Origin: Trissonchulus latispiculum
Lineage: Eukaryota > Nematoda > Enoplea > Enoplida > Ironidae
NCBI GenBank assembly: GCA_030248195.1
Contig: JASAND010018212.1
Coordinates: 62,001 to 126,000, forward strand
Direction of reading: 5' to 3'
Length of the DNA: 64,000 bases
Shown here: in pieces, positions 44,518 through 55,199 of the stretch
How positions within the stretch are numbered: position 1 is the stretch's first letter
Layout: each line of letters begins with the position of its first letter
Program-made: the position numbers and the translations under genes
The notes under the pieces: generated by a model
Database searches by the model: none
Seen by the model: the letters and a program-made list of their open reading frames with translations, nothing else
Told to the model about the DNA's origin: nothing

Positions 44518-45150
44518 TGTAGAGATTTGGACTATTCGAAATAAATATCTGGACAAACGAATTTAAACTAAACTCGAAGACTGCAAGAGTTCAGTGTGTG
44601 AGTGTGTGCATGTCAGAACCCTACCGTCAAATTACCCTATCCAACTACTAAACAAAAAGGGCAAAAACTAAGGAGTGATGAGAGTTTACTTTAAAGTCTC
44701 CATATTCAACCAACAAGAAAACCAAGTACAAAATCGTTATAAATTTCTCAGGCACCAGAATACAATTTACGCTGAAAAGAAAAATTAAACAACAAACCGT
44801 ACTCAAAAATCCAAAACAATGGCTATTGGTGCCCAATATCAATGAGTAGAATCAGTAGAACAATCAGTAGAAAGTAGCATAAAGGGGACCGACCGATTGT
44901 GACAAGAACTTTCTCCCAACTGACGTTACGCGCTCAATTTTCAGTGAAGAGTGCAATTAGCTAAGTCCGGCCTTGGAACGTACACAAGAATCCAATTTTA
45001 GGTTGACCGTTCAAAGGTGTACGTTACATTTTAAAATTTAGAGTAATTTCAGAACAATACATCAGAAATAATTGAACTTTCATGAAGTTAGAAATACTTT
45101 TGAATAATTTTTTCAATAAAACATCAGAAACGAGTGAATATAATTCCACA
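44518..45150. mobile_element. solo LTR B, same family as LTR A
   Basis: A 633-bp segment begins TGTAGAGATTT and ends AATTCCACA. It is colinear with the 693-bp LTR at 33,029-33,721: shared AACGAATTTAAA, GTGTGTGCA, AATTAGCTA and TTGACCGTTCA blocks. The flanking 4-mers ATAC and TTAC agree at three positions, consistent with a worn target duplication. Confidence 0.6.
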
Positions 45151-45245
45151 TTACTGTTCAAATACAGTTGAGTAAACAAAAACGGACATGTCCAAAAAGT
45201 CCCATCAACAACCAGACTTCTTGCTTGCTAGAAGTTGCAAATTAC

Positions 45246-45440
45246 GCTGACAACGCATCATAAAAAATCAGTTTGCGTCTTTCCCGCATAGCATTGTTCG
45301 GATTGGAAGGCAGGCTGTCGGCTAGCGAACGGTACATGGATGAATCGATAGACCGAAAGTTAGGCATGGTCGAGAGTGCTTCTTGGCGTTCGTCTTCTGA
45401 TGTGTTGTCAAGAAAACGTTGACGAAACGTTCTCAAATAT
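45246..45440 (-). CDS. exon of unrecognised gene
   Basis: A 195-bp minus-strand open exon lies between acceptor ACTATATTGCAG and donor GTAATT. The peptide (about 64 residues) is charged: Y-L-R-T-F-R at the start, an S-E-D-E-R-Q-E-A stretch, then M-R-E-R-R-K-L. The entering phase fits the donor GTGTGA of the exon at 45,630-45,774, which gives two-exon support. No domain recognised and no cysteines. The next exon downstream was not found; a solo LTR lies about 100 bp beyond the donor. Confidence 0.4.
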
Positions 45441-45629
45441 CTGCAATATAGTGTTAGCGTCAAATGAGCGAAATTGGAGAAAGTAGAAACATAGAAAGTA
45501 AAAAGATAAGGAAACAAAGACAGATGCAAAAATCATAACTAATTTGAGCAAATCGGAATTATTGAGAAAGCAGAAACCAAAAATGAAAATTCCAGAAATG
45601 AAGGATTAAAGCCGACTTTGTACTCACAC

Positions 45630-45774
45630 TGGCAAAGTTGTTCCTTAATAAGAAGTCGACTTTCTGATGCTTCCTTGAGCTGGCGACTGACCGAACATCG
45701 ACGGACCTCTGGTGCTACGTTATTGGGAGCATTTGCTATAAACTTTGCTCTAGCTTCGTCAAAAATGATGGATG
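45630..45774 (-). CDS. exon of unrecognised gene
   Basis: This minus-strand open segment encodes a mostly helical, charged peptide (I-I-F-D-E-A-R-A-K-F-I, later L-L-I-K-E-Q-L-C). It ends at a GTGTGAGTA donor in phase with the exon at 45,440. The upper boundary (after a CACAG) is a guess, because the frame is stopped by a TGA a few codons earlier. Family unknown. Confidence 0.35.
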
Positions 45775-45821
45775 CTGTGGCTCAACATGAACGCTGTTGG
45801 CATTGCAGGTGCCGCTGGTGA

Positions 45822-45962
45822 TTATTTTCTCGAATTTTTCAAAAATAAACCCGCCATTAACGTAACCAACTCCTTTCGACTTTCATAAAAATCAAGAAGA
45901 TCGCCAGCCATTTCCCCAAGTGTTCCGAATATTTTATTTGGTATGCGACGAATAGGCTTAAC
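45822..45962 (-). CDS. open coding-like segment of unrecognised gene
   Basis: A 46-codon minus-strand stretch begins K-P-I-R-R-I-P and continues G-E-M-A-G-D-L-L-D-F-Y. It ends at a stop without an obvious donor. Composition looks coding. It is probably the upstream neighbour of the exon at 45,630-45,774 but in another frame, so either a missing splice site or decay must be assumed. Confidence 0.3.
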   Translation of the reverse strand, partial: VKPIRRIPNKIFGTLGEMAGDLLDFYESRKELVTLMAGLFLKNSRK

Positions 45963-48600
45963 TTAAATATGCAAATTAAATTTTCCGTATCTTGTTATGT
46001 TTTCGTATCTTCCGTATTTTAAGCGTCTGCTTTGATACCACATTGTCTTAGATAGATATAACTTAAACTTCAAGTTGGCAAACTGGGGATAGTGTGGAAA
46101 ACAGTTGACAAGCTAGAGATAGACTAAACAAGTAACCCCTAAAAGGGGTATAATTCCGCCCCGGTGAGTGATCGTCCAATTTTTTATGTCATCGATTTAT
46201 TCTTGAAGCCACGAAGAAAGATTCTGTGCTGAACTATACTGCTAGCTGTAATATTGAGATATCGGTTAACATTTGTAATATATAGCATTTTGAGCTCAGA
46301 TATTTCAGATGTAATACAAAACCTATCAATCTGTGTGCTAACAGCTGGCGACACGTCAGCTTCCGCTATGCTCTTTAATTTGCAATCCGTTGTCAATTTG
46401 GTGATTGTTTATTCTACAACCACAATGTCACTTCCTACACTAAAGCCTAAACCTCACGAAGACTCCAACGAAACCATTCAAAAGTTTGTATGTTTATGAA
46501 AGGATGTAAACTGAGTAAAAGATTCCGATTAAAAATTTTGCATGCATATTAGAGTGCAGCTAATCTCCTTTGATGCAATTCTATTCCATTCTGTTTTAAC
46601 CATATCTAACAATGTTACAGTTCCTTTGGCAATTCAATCATTATTCTATCAGAACTACAAAAATTGGTGATTGAGTCTAATTGAGTCAAAGCCCATCTCA
46701 TGCCCAACCAAGTACTGACTGACCATGAATGAGCCAAAATGAACTTGTTCTCTTGTGTAAGCGGCCTTGTTTTTTGGGAAATAAATACCCAATTTCAAAT
46801 TTGTCATAGTAATGTCAAATTGGCTCTCAACCGACAGCTAATGAAACGATGAACAAACAGAACTGTGCGTTTAAGATATCGTCCGTAATAGATGACGAGA
46901 GTTGAAGATTCAGACTGCAGAGGGAATCGAAGCCTGTCGAAATACTGTCAGTCCAATATGGTGACGGTATTAATTAGAAAAAATGACTGTCTGGCTGGCT
47001 AGTCCCTAGTCGTTCTTGCACTGAAATGTGTCACTGCTCATACATGGATAGAGCTTGTTATATGTATTCGTTAAGTCAATAGAATTCTATCTCCACGCTA
47101 TTTTTTGGCGAATCCAATTGTCAGGTTACACCACTGTGCACCTAAACTTTGCGATTGATTCCAATTTAAATATATTACCATCTTTTGTAACATAAAGGGG
47201 CACTGCTGAAAGTACTGCAACTGAGTGAAATTTGTGTCTACTGATTTTGGAGCAGTGACCCATTTTAAAACTTTTTAGATAACTTTATGGCTTCTTAGCC
47301 TAAGCAGCAAATGGTTTTGAAAATCAGGTTAGCGAAATGACATTGGAATCCTGATCCCGGTAAGTCAAAACACTTAAAACCACCGCCGAAATAATTAAAG
47401 TAAACTGTAATATACGTCCCCGTACAAACATTACACCAGCCGCTGTTTTCAATTACTTTTCAGCACTACTACTTTTCTGGGCTCATCTAATTTGCATATT
47501 AAGCATTAATAAATCTAAAATCAGAATCGAACCGAGGGGGCAACGAAGCAAAAGAATTTTAGAAATTGGAAAACCAACGCCCCCGCTGAAAATCGCTTAA
47601 AATTCAGTTTTCATAAAACAAAATAAAAGTGGCAGCCTTACCGCCCACACCTAAAATGTAACAAAATGTGGGCTGCTAGTTTCAGGCTAACTTCCACCCT
47701 CGCACCCCCCGTCGAAAAAAGACAGACTGACTAAGTCGGTGTGTTAAACATAGGCACTACGATTCAAGCTCATCTGTTATTACACGCAGATTTGGGTTCA
47801 CCCATTACAAAGATTCCGCCTCCGGCGGAAAAAGAGCTGACCAAATGGGGACGGCATTAATTATAGGGACTGGAGTTGGCAAACTGGGGTGTTGATAAAC
47901 TGGAGAGCTGCCAAACTGGGGATAAGCTTTGGGCAGAATTTTAATCGAGATGTCTGGTAGTTGTAGCTGCAAACTGGCTGTAAAAAGTGATGACTTCTTT
48001 AAATGCAATTTTGTATTTGCTACTCTAGAATCGCGTTCCAAGAAACCTTTTCCTGGAAAACCATTAGAATTGTATTCTAAAGTGCACATCTAATTTTTAA
48101 GTTTAATAATATCCCCGCTTTAATTTTACAGCAATTTTTCATGTTCTTTTTTTCTTCAACTTTTTCATTGTTCCACCGTTGCTTTCTTTTTCTAATAAAT
48201 TTTTTCTTTTTCTTCGTCATTTTTCAGAAGTTCAAACAGCTATACAGTGCTAAGTAACAAGTTCTGAATGGTCATGTTAAAATAGGATATTTTTGCTCAT
48301 AGTTTTTTGCGTTTTTGTCAAAATGAAGATCTCTCAGTCCGCCGAATAGTTTTCTTTCTTTTTAGAAAAAGCCAACCTTTGGTAAGAAACGTCCTCATGA
48401 CGAATGTTCCTTTTACTGAGAATGAGAATTCAAGTTTTAGGCCATCGGTTTTACAAATCAGTTGCTTAATAAGCATATTGCTTTTCTTCAAAGTGTTCTT
48501 TTTTCGACTACGTATTTGCAAAAGGACGGATCTTCGAATGGTCATCCTTGATTAATCAAGAGTGAATAGAACATTACAAAATTATTTTTATCCAGAACAG
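45963..48600. other. no gene recognised
   Basis: A+T-rich spacer. GGCAAACTGGGG recurs at about 46,077 and 47,878. Open frames of 70-95 codons on both strands lack motifs. It is the 5' side of channel copy 2 and does not contain the promoter block seen before copies 1 and 3. Confidence 0.35.
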
Positions 48601-48654
48601 CCGGGGTTCTCCTTTTAGGATTCAGCTAATCCGCGTTCTCTAGAAGCTTAAACT

Positions 48655-50256
48655 ATGACTGGCCGAGGTTGCTGCTATCATCAAACACACCTGCTGCGGA
48701 AGTATATTTCCAATACAACTCTTCATAAGTTCTGCGATCTGGTTGCGCCGGGCTCAGCTTTGACCAGACTGTTTTGGGCTGGCTTCTTGTTCGGATCTCT
48801 AACTGCATTGGCGTTTTTGCTGAAATCAAATGTAGAAAGATACCTTGAAAATGAAACACTGCACCGACTACACATTGCTGACCACAGTAAATTCCCACTC
48901 ACAACTGTCTGCACACGACTGACACCATACTTCTTAGAAGATGTTATTCGATCAGATTTGAATCTTACATGCCCAGAAAAACTTGTCATTAGCTCCAAGA
49001 TAGCACCCCAGCCCTGGTTTCGGACACGGTGCTTGTCGAGGATTCTGGCCGATGGCGAATTCTATCATTCTTATCCCTTTGAGTATTTCAAAGAAACGTC
49101 AGAATATGTATATGACAGTATTTGGTGTAATTTCTGGAGTGACAGTGTGTACATTTGGGCACCAAATGTTGACTTAGTAGCCCAGGACCTCAACGTCAGC
49201 AGCAATAGCTTTGATGAAGTGACATTTGACTATGTTATCAAAAGTTGCTCTGAGTACAAGTACGACGGATCGATGTATACTCCTATGATTCGTTGCAATA
49301 GTCGCGGCAAAAAAGACTGCAATATTTATAAGTTTAGTAGAACCACGCTTGCAGCACTGGGGCAGTCAAAACAATTGCGGGAGGTCAATATTTCAAACGG
49401 CATGATTTCACAGGATGATCTGAACAACCTGATTAACCCTATCATCAAAGTCACTACTAATCAATCGTCAATCAAAATAAGGGGATTTATAAAGCAAGGA
49501 CTAAGCCACCACGACTACTGCGTAAAAATAGTCAATGAAAATGTCAATGAAAACAAACTCAGTTTTAACATTTCAATAGACAGGTTCCGAGAGTCAATAC
49601 TAAGATTCCCGGAAATCAGCGACGACTTCGAACTGGAATTAGTTCCTAAACATAGATTCGACCTGGAACTGTTTAGCCCTCAGCAGTTTGTCAATCTCAG
49701 TAAAACCAAATCAATTTGCCGCAACGAGGAATTGAATCCTTTTAACTACGACTGCACTGAACTCTGCATTATAAAGATTTGCATTCCTCTGGCGAATAAC
49801 TGTAGTTTGTGCAACAATTCGGAGGTATGCAACTGGTCTACTGCATGCTCTTTTGAAAACGATGTACGATTCAATTTAGAAACATACTTAGATCTAAAGG
49901 AATGCCAATTGTTAGTTGAAGCGTGTGTTCGTCACTGCGAAACTCCTAAGTGTACTAGAAAGTTTGTCACCATAACAAATACAACAACGCCACCAGAAAA
50001 CCAGTACAACTATGATTACGACTTATATCGCAGTACGAGAAGATGGAACTATACAGCAGTTGTTAATATCCATCAGGGGTTTCAGGATGTATTGAAATTC
50101 GAAGAATACTACTCTTACACAGCAGCATCATTTGCCAGCAGTATTGGAGGAATCATGTCACTATTTCTGGGCGCATCAGTTCTATCTGTACTTCAAATGA
50201 TACTTTACTGTCTTAGTTCCATGCGTCAGGCCTACTTTGACAATTTGATGGTATGA
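48655..50256 (+). CDS. DEG/ENaC/ASIC-family cation channel, copy 2
   Basis: An intact 533-residue product, full length for the family (about 500-700 residues). The first membrane segment spans about 36-57. A large extracellular region follows, with a cysteine-rich part around 370-450 containing C-S-L-C-N-N and V-C-N-W-S-T-A-C. The second membrane segment at about 496-520 has GGIMSLFLGASVLS, with GAS (506-508) as the filter. The usual glutamate just after this signature is Gln514, as in all three copies. The residues corresponding to the His-Gly gating motif read His-Lys (24-25). The chosen start matches the position of the starts of the other two copies. There are no introns. An AATAAA at 50,266 lies only 10 bp after the stop. 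Expected in the plasma membrane as part of a trimer; the ligand is unknown. Confidence 0.92.
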   Translation: MTGRGCCYHQTHLLRKYISNTTLHKFCDLVAPGSALTRLFWAGFLFGSLTALAFLLKSNVERYLENETLHRLHIADHSKFPLTTVCTRLTPYFLEDVIRSDLNLTCPEKLVISSKIAPQPWFRTRCLSRILADGEFYHSYPFEYFKETSEYVYDSIWCNFWSDSVYIWAPNVDLVAQDLNVSSNSFDEVTFDYVIKSCSEYKYDGSMYTPMIRCNSRGKKDCNIYKFSRTTLAALGQSKQLREVNISNGMISQDDLNNLINPIIKVTTNQSSIKIRGFIKQGLSHHDYCVKIVNENVNENKLSFNISIDRFRESILRFPEISDDFELELVPKHRFDLELFSPQQFVNLSKTKSICRNEELNPFNYDCTELCIIKICIPLANNCSLCNNSEVCNWSTACSFENDVRFNLETYLDLKECQLLVEACVRHCETPKCTRKFVTITNTTTPPENQYNYDYDLYRSTRRWNYTAVVNIHQGFQDVLKFEEYYSYTAASFASSIGGIMSLFLGASVLSVLQMILYCLSSMRQAYFDNLMV

Positions 50257-50265
50257 CAACTGACT

Positions 50266-50271
50266 AATAAA
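50266..50271 (+). terminator. candidate polyadenylation signal of copy 2
   Basis: AATAAA just after the stop codon. It is unusually close, so a later signal may be used instead. Confidence 0.35.
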
Positions 50272-50563
50272 ACATTGACAGAATCCCTGCATCACTAAGA
50301 AGTATAGGTGGTCCCAATTAGTATTTGAGTGATGTGCTGAAAACTATGTGTGAAAATATTTTTATAACTTGATGTGGATCTTTACATGCTCCATAAAAAT
50401 TGTTTGTTAGTTTTTTAAATTGCTCAATTGCCCACATTTGCTCAATTGCGAATGTAGCCAAAACAAGTAGAAGTTTTTAGCACAACGTTAACGTAAATCG
50501 TAGGTAAATACAATGATCAAAAGTTTGCATAGACAGGGCTTATATTGTTCCCAGAATGAGATT

Positions 50564-51910
50564 CTAAAGTCTGACACAAAAATGTGTGTACAAAACCTGT
50601 AAGGCCTCCAGTGAACTCAGTATACGTCGTAACCCCATAAAACCATATATTTTCGGAATCCTTGCAGCGAGATGAACATTTTTATAAAATTTAAAATTTT
50701 TTAAAATTTCAAAAATTTTAAAATATCGGTTTATCGGGGAATTTTTTCGGACCGTTCAAGCTATTCAGCTCATTCCTTCAGAAAAATTTTCCCGTCCGAA
50801 GACGCATCGATTGACACAAGAACGAAAAAAAATCGGTTGAGAAATAAGCATTTTATTCCAAAATTTCGTTTTTCCATGTCCTTTGATGTTTGCCGCTTTT
50901 TGCAAGTTTGACTGGTTATTACTCGCGACTCGCTCAACTTTAAAATTTTTTCGATTAGATTTTCAGGACCGCCTAGGCGTCCGCTTTGACCTCATATATG
51001 TGGTATTTCAAATTTTGAAAATCGATTTTTTGAAAAATACCACTTTTTGACCAAAAATTTCGGCAAAGAAGATTTAGCAAAAGTGAATAAAAATAACATG
51101 ATCATAAAGTTCAAGCTGAGCTGAATCCAACGATATAAAGCTTTTCTTGCTGCGATTTATATTGCGCCAGCAATGAATTTTTAAACAATATCCCTTATTT
51201 CAGCTGGTTTTTGGCTCTCTTTGATGTTGCCGCCGTGATTTGACTGAAGCAGTGTAAATTAGCAACTAGCTGAAATAAGGGATATTGTTTAAAAATTCAT
51301 TGCTGGCGCAATATAAATCGCAGCAAGAAAAGCTTTATATCGTTGGATTCAGCTCAGCTTGAACTTTATGATCATGTTATTTTTATTCACTTTTGCTAAA
51401 TCTTCTTTGCCGAAATTTTTGGTCAAAAAGTGGTATTTTTCAAAAAATCGATTTTCAAAATTTGAAATACCACATATATGAGGTCAAAGCGGACGCCTAG
51501 GCGGTCCTGAAAATCTAATCGAAAAAATTTTAAAGTTGAGCGAGTCGCGAGTAATAACCAGTCAAACTTGCAAAAAGCGGCAAACATCAAAGGACATGGA
51601 AAAACGAAATTTTGGAATAAAATGCTTATTTCTCAACCGATTTTTTTCGTTCTTGTGTCAATCGATGCGTCTTCGGACGGGAAAATTTTTCTGAAGGAAT
51701 GAGCTGAATAGCTTGAACGGTCCAAAAAAATTCCCCGATAAACCGATATTTTAAAATTTTTGAAATTTTAAAAAATTTTAAATTTTATAAAAATGTTCAT
51801 CTCGCTGTAAGGATTCCGAAAATATATGGTTTTATGGGGTTACGACGTATACTAAGTTCACTGGAGGCCTTACAAATTTTGTACACACATTTTTGTGGCA
51901 GGCTTTAGTC
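50564..51910. repeat. 1.35-kb near-perfect palindrome
   Basis: The left arm (50,564-51,205) and right arm (51,268-51,910) are inverted copies of about 642 bp with only a handful of mismatches. Examples are CAGTATACGTC against CTTAGTATACG context, and AACCTG against AATTTG near the ends. The spacer is 62 bp (51,206-51,267). The ends read CTAAAGTCTGACACAAAAAT and the inverse with two changes, close to the termini of the foldback element at 39.2 kb. No open frame of interest. Confidence 0.85.
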
Positions 51911-54015
51911 CCCTTATTTCCTTCTGATTTTGGCTGTTATACGACCATTAATTTTTCCGATTCAAGATATCACTGGTTGAAATTTCATAAAGTCACATTC
52001 AAGTAAGCAACCGGGCATGAGACACGACGGTCATTCGCTTCGTCTGGTCATCGAATGGACCATATTTAAATCTCGTTCATAATAGTTTGAAATTGAAAGA
52101 ATCATCCTAAAATAGATATTAAAGAGTCGTAATCTAAGTTTTGAAGAGTTTCAGTTACTTTTATTCAGTTAATTTTATTTATGCAGTCGCGAAAAACGTC
52201 CAAATATTTTTGAATTCTTAGCATTGTTTAAGTTTCGTTTCTTCGACTGCAAACATTATTCCGATTCTTTAGTCAAAACGGAAAAATGGTGAAAATTCTT
52301 CAGCGCGTACCGGGTCGGAAAACTTAGAACTGGTGCAAACTGTAGGCGCATTTATATGTTGCTCGCTAATGAAATCTCTATATTATTAGATTAAGTCACA
52401 CTGATCAGTAACTCTTCTCTGCAATATGCCCCCACCCCAGAAATACTTAACGGTTCAACCGATTTTGCTGACATTTGGGGGTAGAGTGCTGGATGCTAGA
52501 GATGAGCATTTCGGCCCGTTGGCCCGGCCCGGTGGATCCAGTGGATGCTTTCTGCTTACAATTGTTGTAAAAACATCAAAATTTAAAAATTTTTTCGGAT
52601 ATAATAGACCACGCAAATAAAAAGAACATTTCATCATTGCACCAGCTTCTGAAAATGTATCCTACGTTTGGCGTTGGGTGGGTACAGCCGTTTAAAAGCT
52701 GGAGATCAAAAGCAAATGCCGCCATACTATGGTCAGCCAAGCGAAGGATGCATTTTTAGAAGTAGGTGCAGTGATAAAAATGTTCAGCGTGTTATGTTCT
52801 ATTGAAAATTGAAAATTTTGAAGTTTTAAAAAACTTTTTTGAAGCTTTTCGTAGTCAGGAAGCATTAGGCTCTCTACCATCCAAATTTCAATAACATCGG
52901 TTGAACTGTTAGCAATTTCTGGGGTAGGGGAATATTATAGAAAAGGTCCAAAATTCCTGGTATTGGTTTTTCGTGTAAAAATTTGTCAATTTAGTCTTGG
53001 CAACTAGATAATCATCGCAGCAAACAGTATTCACTTTAAAGACTATCAGTAAGGTAACCGTTTGCGCTTCACAAAGTTCAAGGAAATATTTCCAGTAAAA
53101 TTGTAGTTAGCCTTGGCAGAATTATACAAACTAACTAACTACCCCCAAACTAACCGAGCTCTGATCTGAACAGTTACCCACAAGAGCATGCTGCTACATA
53201 AGCAGGTTGTCATTAGTTTTTGTCGTTAATTAACTGGTAGTGATTCCGGACTAAAGTACTACTTCGTTTCACAGTGAGTGTTGAAATTTAAAAGTCAGGA
53301 TCCTGTAAAAGTACAATCTCGTATAATAAGCGCACCAAATACGGAGACATATGGTCATACTGATCATGATGTCAAGGCAAGGTACCTGGACAGCTGGAGT
53401 TACATGTCGCGAAATATTTAGTGGGTTTGAACCCCAAATTATTGGGTCCTGTGCTGGGTTAGCAACAGTCAATTGACGGCCCAATCGGACTTGAAATGTT
53501 CCTTGATGGGAGATAGATCCGAGGATGACCGACTTTCGAGAAAGGGCGAAGAAGCACATACGGGTGTACGAAGGCCAGATAGGAATGGCAACTGGTTCGT
53601 ATGGGAACGACTAAACTACCCATGTCTCCATACGTGGGGAACCAATTCGCTGGCTTTCAGGATAGCTCATTGCCGTTGCACCCAAAGATGAACCATTCGA
53701 ATAGGTGGGGGTGGGCGTAATGTAATGTAGTAGATGCCCGACTGCCTCCATAAAGTAAATCCAGCCATTGACCTTCAAATTCAGAAGGGTCGCAGGAACG
53801 ACGTTGGTCTCCGAAGAGATGCCAGTTGGTCAAGTCGGCAAACCGGAGACCAGAAGAGGAATCCAGGCACAGGTCCGGTATTTAGAAGTCTAGAAATACG
53901 GATCCCAATAAATGGACCTAACAGTCATGTCCATTGTTATGATAGTAATTCCCGATTAAAGAGAAAAGTCCGTGCTAGAAATTCAGGTTACTGATGAGAG
54001 CCAACTACCATGAGG
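51911..54015. other. no gene recognised
   Basis: Mixed sequence. A GGCCCGTTGGCCCGGCCCGG patch at 52,512-52,531 recalls the GC islands at 55.7 and 56.6 kb. The part from 53,270 to 54,000 is less A+T-rich and has open frames on both strands (up to 96 codons) with no motif I can name. Confidence 0.35.
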
Positions 54016-54167
54016 TTACCATGAGAGATTACAGACAGGACCAACAACTACACCCAGACTAACATCGAACTCATTAGCCTGATCGGCTAAATTGCTAAAT
54101 AACCAGTCAAGTTTTGGCAAATGTCGATTATCAAAATTACGTACTTGCATATCTGAACTAACTTTTA
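54016..54167 (-). pseudogene. coding-like remnant beyond the inserted element
   Basis: A minus-strand open segment with L-P-K-L-D-W-L-F-S-N-L-A-D-Q and F-D-V-S-L-G-V-V-V-G. It abuts the terminal-inverted-repeat element at 54,168-54,787. It could be the continuation of the coding-like segment on the other side. Frame continuity cannot be shown. The D-V-x-x-G pattern could also come from a retroelement protease-region polyprotein. Confidence 0.3.
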
Positions 54168-54787
54168 ACCTGGGGGCAGTTTCATAAAACATTTTATTCA
54201 CTTGACTCGACTACTTGCAGTGTCTAGTAGTCGAGTCAAGTTGAAAATTTGTTTCATAAAACTTTTTCAGTCACGCTAGTACTAGCACTAGAATTACGAG
54301 TCTAGTAGATAGCTGAGTGCTTGTAGACAGAGCTGCTGCTTGCTAGTACCTGTTTCATAAAACTTCCGCTGTTGCTGACTGCCCCGTTACTAGCAACTGT
54401 CTAGTTCTCTAGTGAATTTTCCCTAGAGAACTTTTAGAAAAACAGCCATAACTTCCGCATTTATAAAAAAATTTGTTTCGAAATTTTTGCAATGTGACGC
54501 GAAATATTTTCATAGTCATGTCCTAAAATCTCAAACGATTTGGTTTACAGGCAGAATAAATAGGATTGTTTAAACAATTTTTATTATTTTAGCAAAACTG
54601 ATGCTAGCATACTTGTAACTCGCACTAGCAGTGCTAGTGCTGCTAGTAGCAGCTGAATCCTAGCTAATTTTTGTCGAGTTCCTAAAAATTTTTATGAAAC
54701 ACTTGTACTTGGAGCTCGCACTAGCCACGCGAGCACCAGCATACTAGCACTCGCATGCTAGTAAAAGTTTTATGAAACTGGCCCCAG
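54168..54787. mobile_element. 620-bp terminal-inverted-repeat element
   Basis: The left end CCTGGGGGCAGTTTCATAAA is mirrored at the right by TTTATGAAACTGGCCCCAGG. Internal palindromic blocks (CTACTTGCAGTGTCTAGTAG and many CTAGCA/TGCTAG units) give it a hairpin-like structure. GTTTCATAAAA recurs three times inside. No coding frame. It splits a minus-strand coding-like region. Confidence 0.7.
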
Positions 54788-55103
54788 GTATTTGGTATAA
54801 ATAGTTCCGCGTCCACGTTCTCAGGTCCAGCCAGACTATCAGAGATTTGGGCAGGCAGTTCGGCAGTTTGCACATGGGCTGGGTAGGCAATTCCAAATTA
54901 GGAGGCTGCTCAAAATAACGAAGGAGCCTCCGTTTGGCATCATGATTTTGACCACCGGCAGCCAAATTGGCCAAGCTCGAACTAGTCGGTTACGACCCAG
55001 CCGCTGGGCTACCCGGCGGTCTTCGAGATTTTCTATTAGTGAACCAGCTTGAGATCTGATTGGCGGGCACACCATGCAGCTTTGGGTCTAACGTCCTTGG
55101 ACT
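54788..55103 (-). pseudogene. segment resembling the second half of a homeodomain
   Basis: The minus-strand open segment begins after an acceptor-like CACCCTTAG at 55,104. It encodes K-L-H-G-V-P-A-N-Q-I, then S-S-W-F-T-N-R-K-S-R-R. This matches homeodomain helix 2-turn-helix 3, with the hallmark Trp48, Phe49, Asn51 and basic residues at 53, 55 and 56. A stop follows 12 codons later (TAA at 54,992). The same frame then reads on with an N-L-A-A-G-G-Q-N-H-D-A-K-R-R-L-L-R-Y-F stretch, so one substitution may have broken the gene. The first half of the domain was not found upstream. A homeobox gene relic or a retroelement-borne helix-turn-helix are both possible. Confidence 0.4.
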
Positions 55104-55199
55104 CTAAGGGTGCTGAATGATATAAATCTGATATGAAAACTAAAACAGGTTTGAGCACCTAAACCTACACCTGAAACACAGAAACAAAAATAAGGAGAC

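Noticed and set aside
33017..45245. Two homologous ~650-700 bp segments seeming to sit as GT-AG introns in two different minus-strand genes (introner-like).
   Set aside because: The segments have TG...CA ends and, for the first, a perfect CTTG duplication outside those ends; solo LTRs explain both without splicing.
47805..48089. A 94-codon proline-containing minus-strand open frame.
   Set aside because: Contains the repeated word GGCAAACTGGGG and no domain; no splice or promoter support.
48307..48555. Open frames on both strands just before channel copy 2.
   Set aside because: Near-equal open lengths on both strands and no motif; more likely a repeat than a gene.
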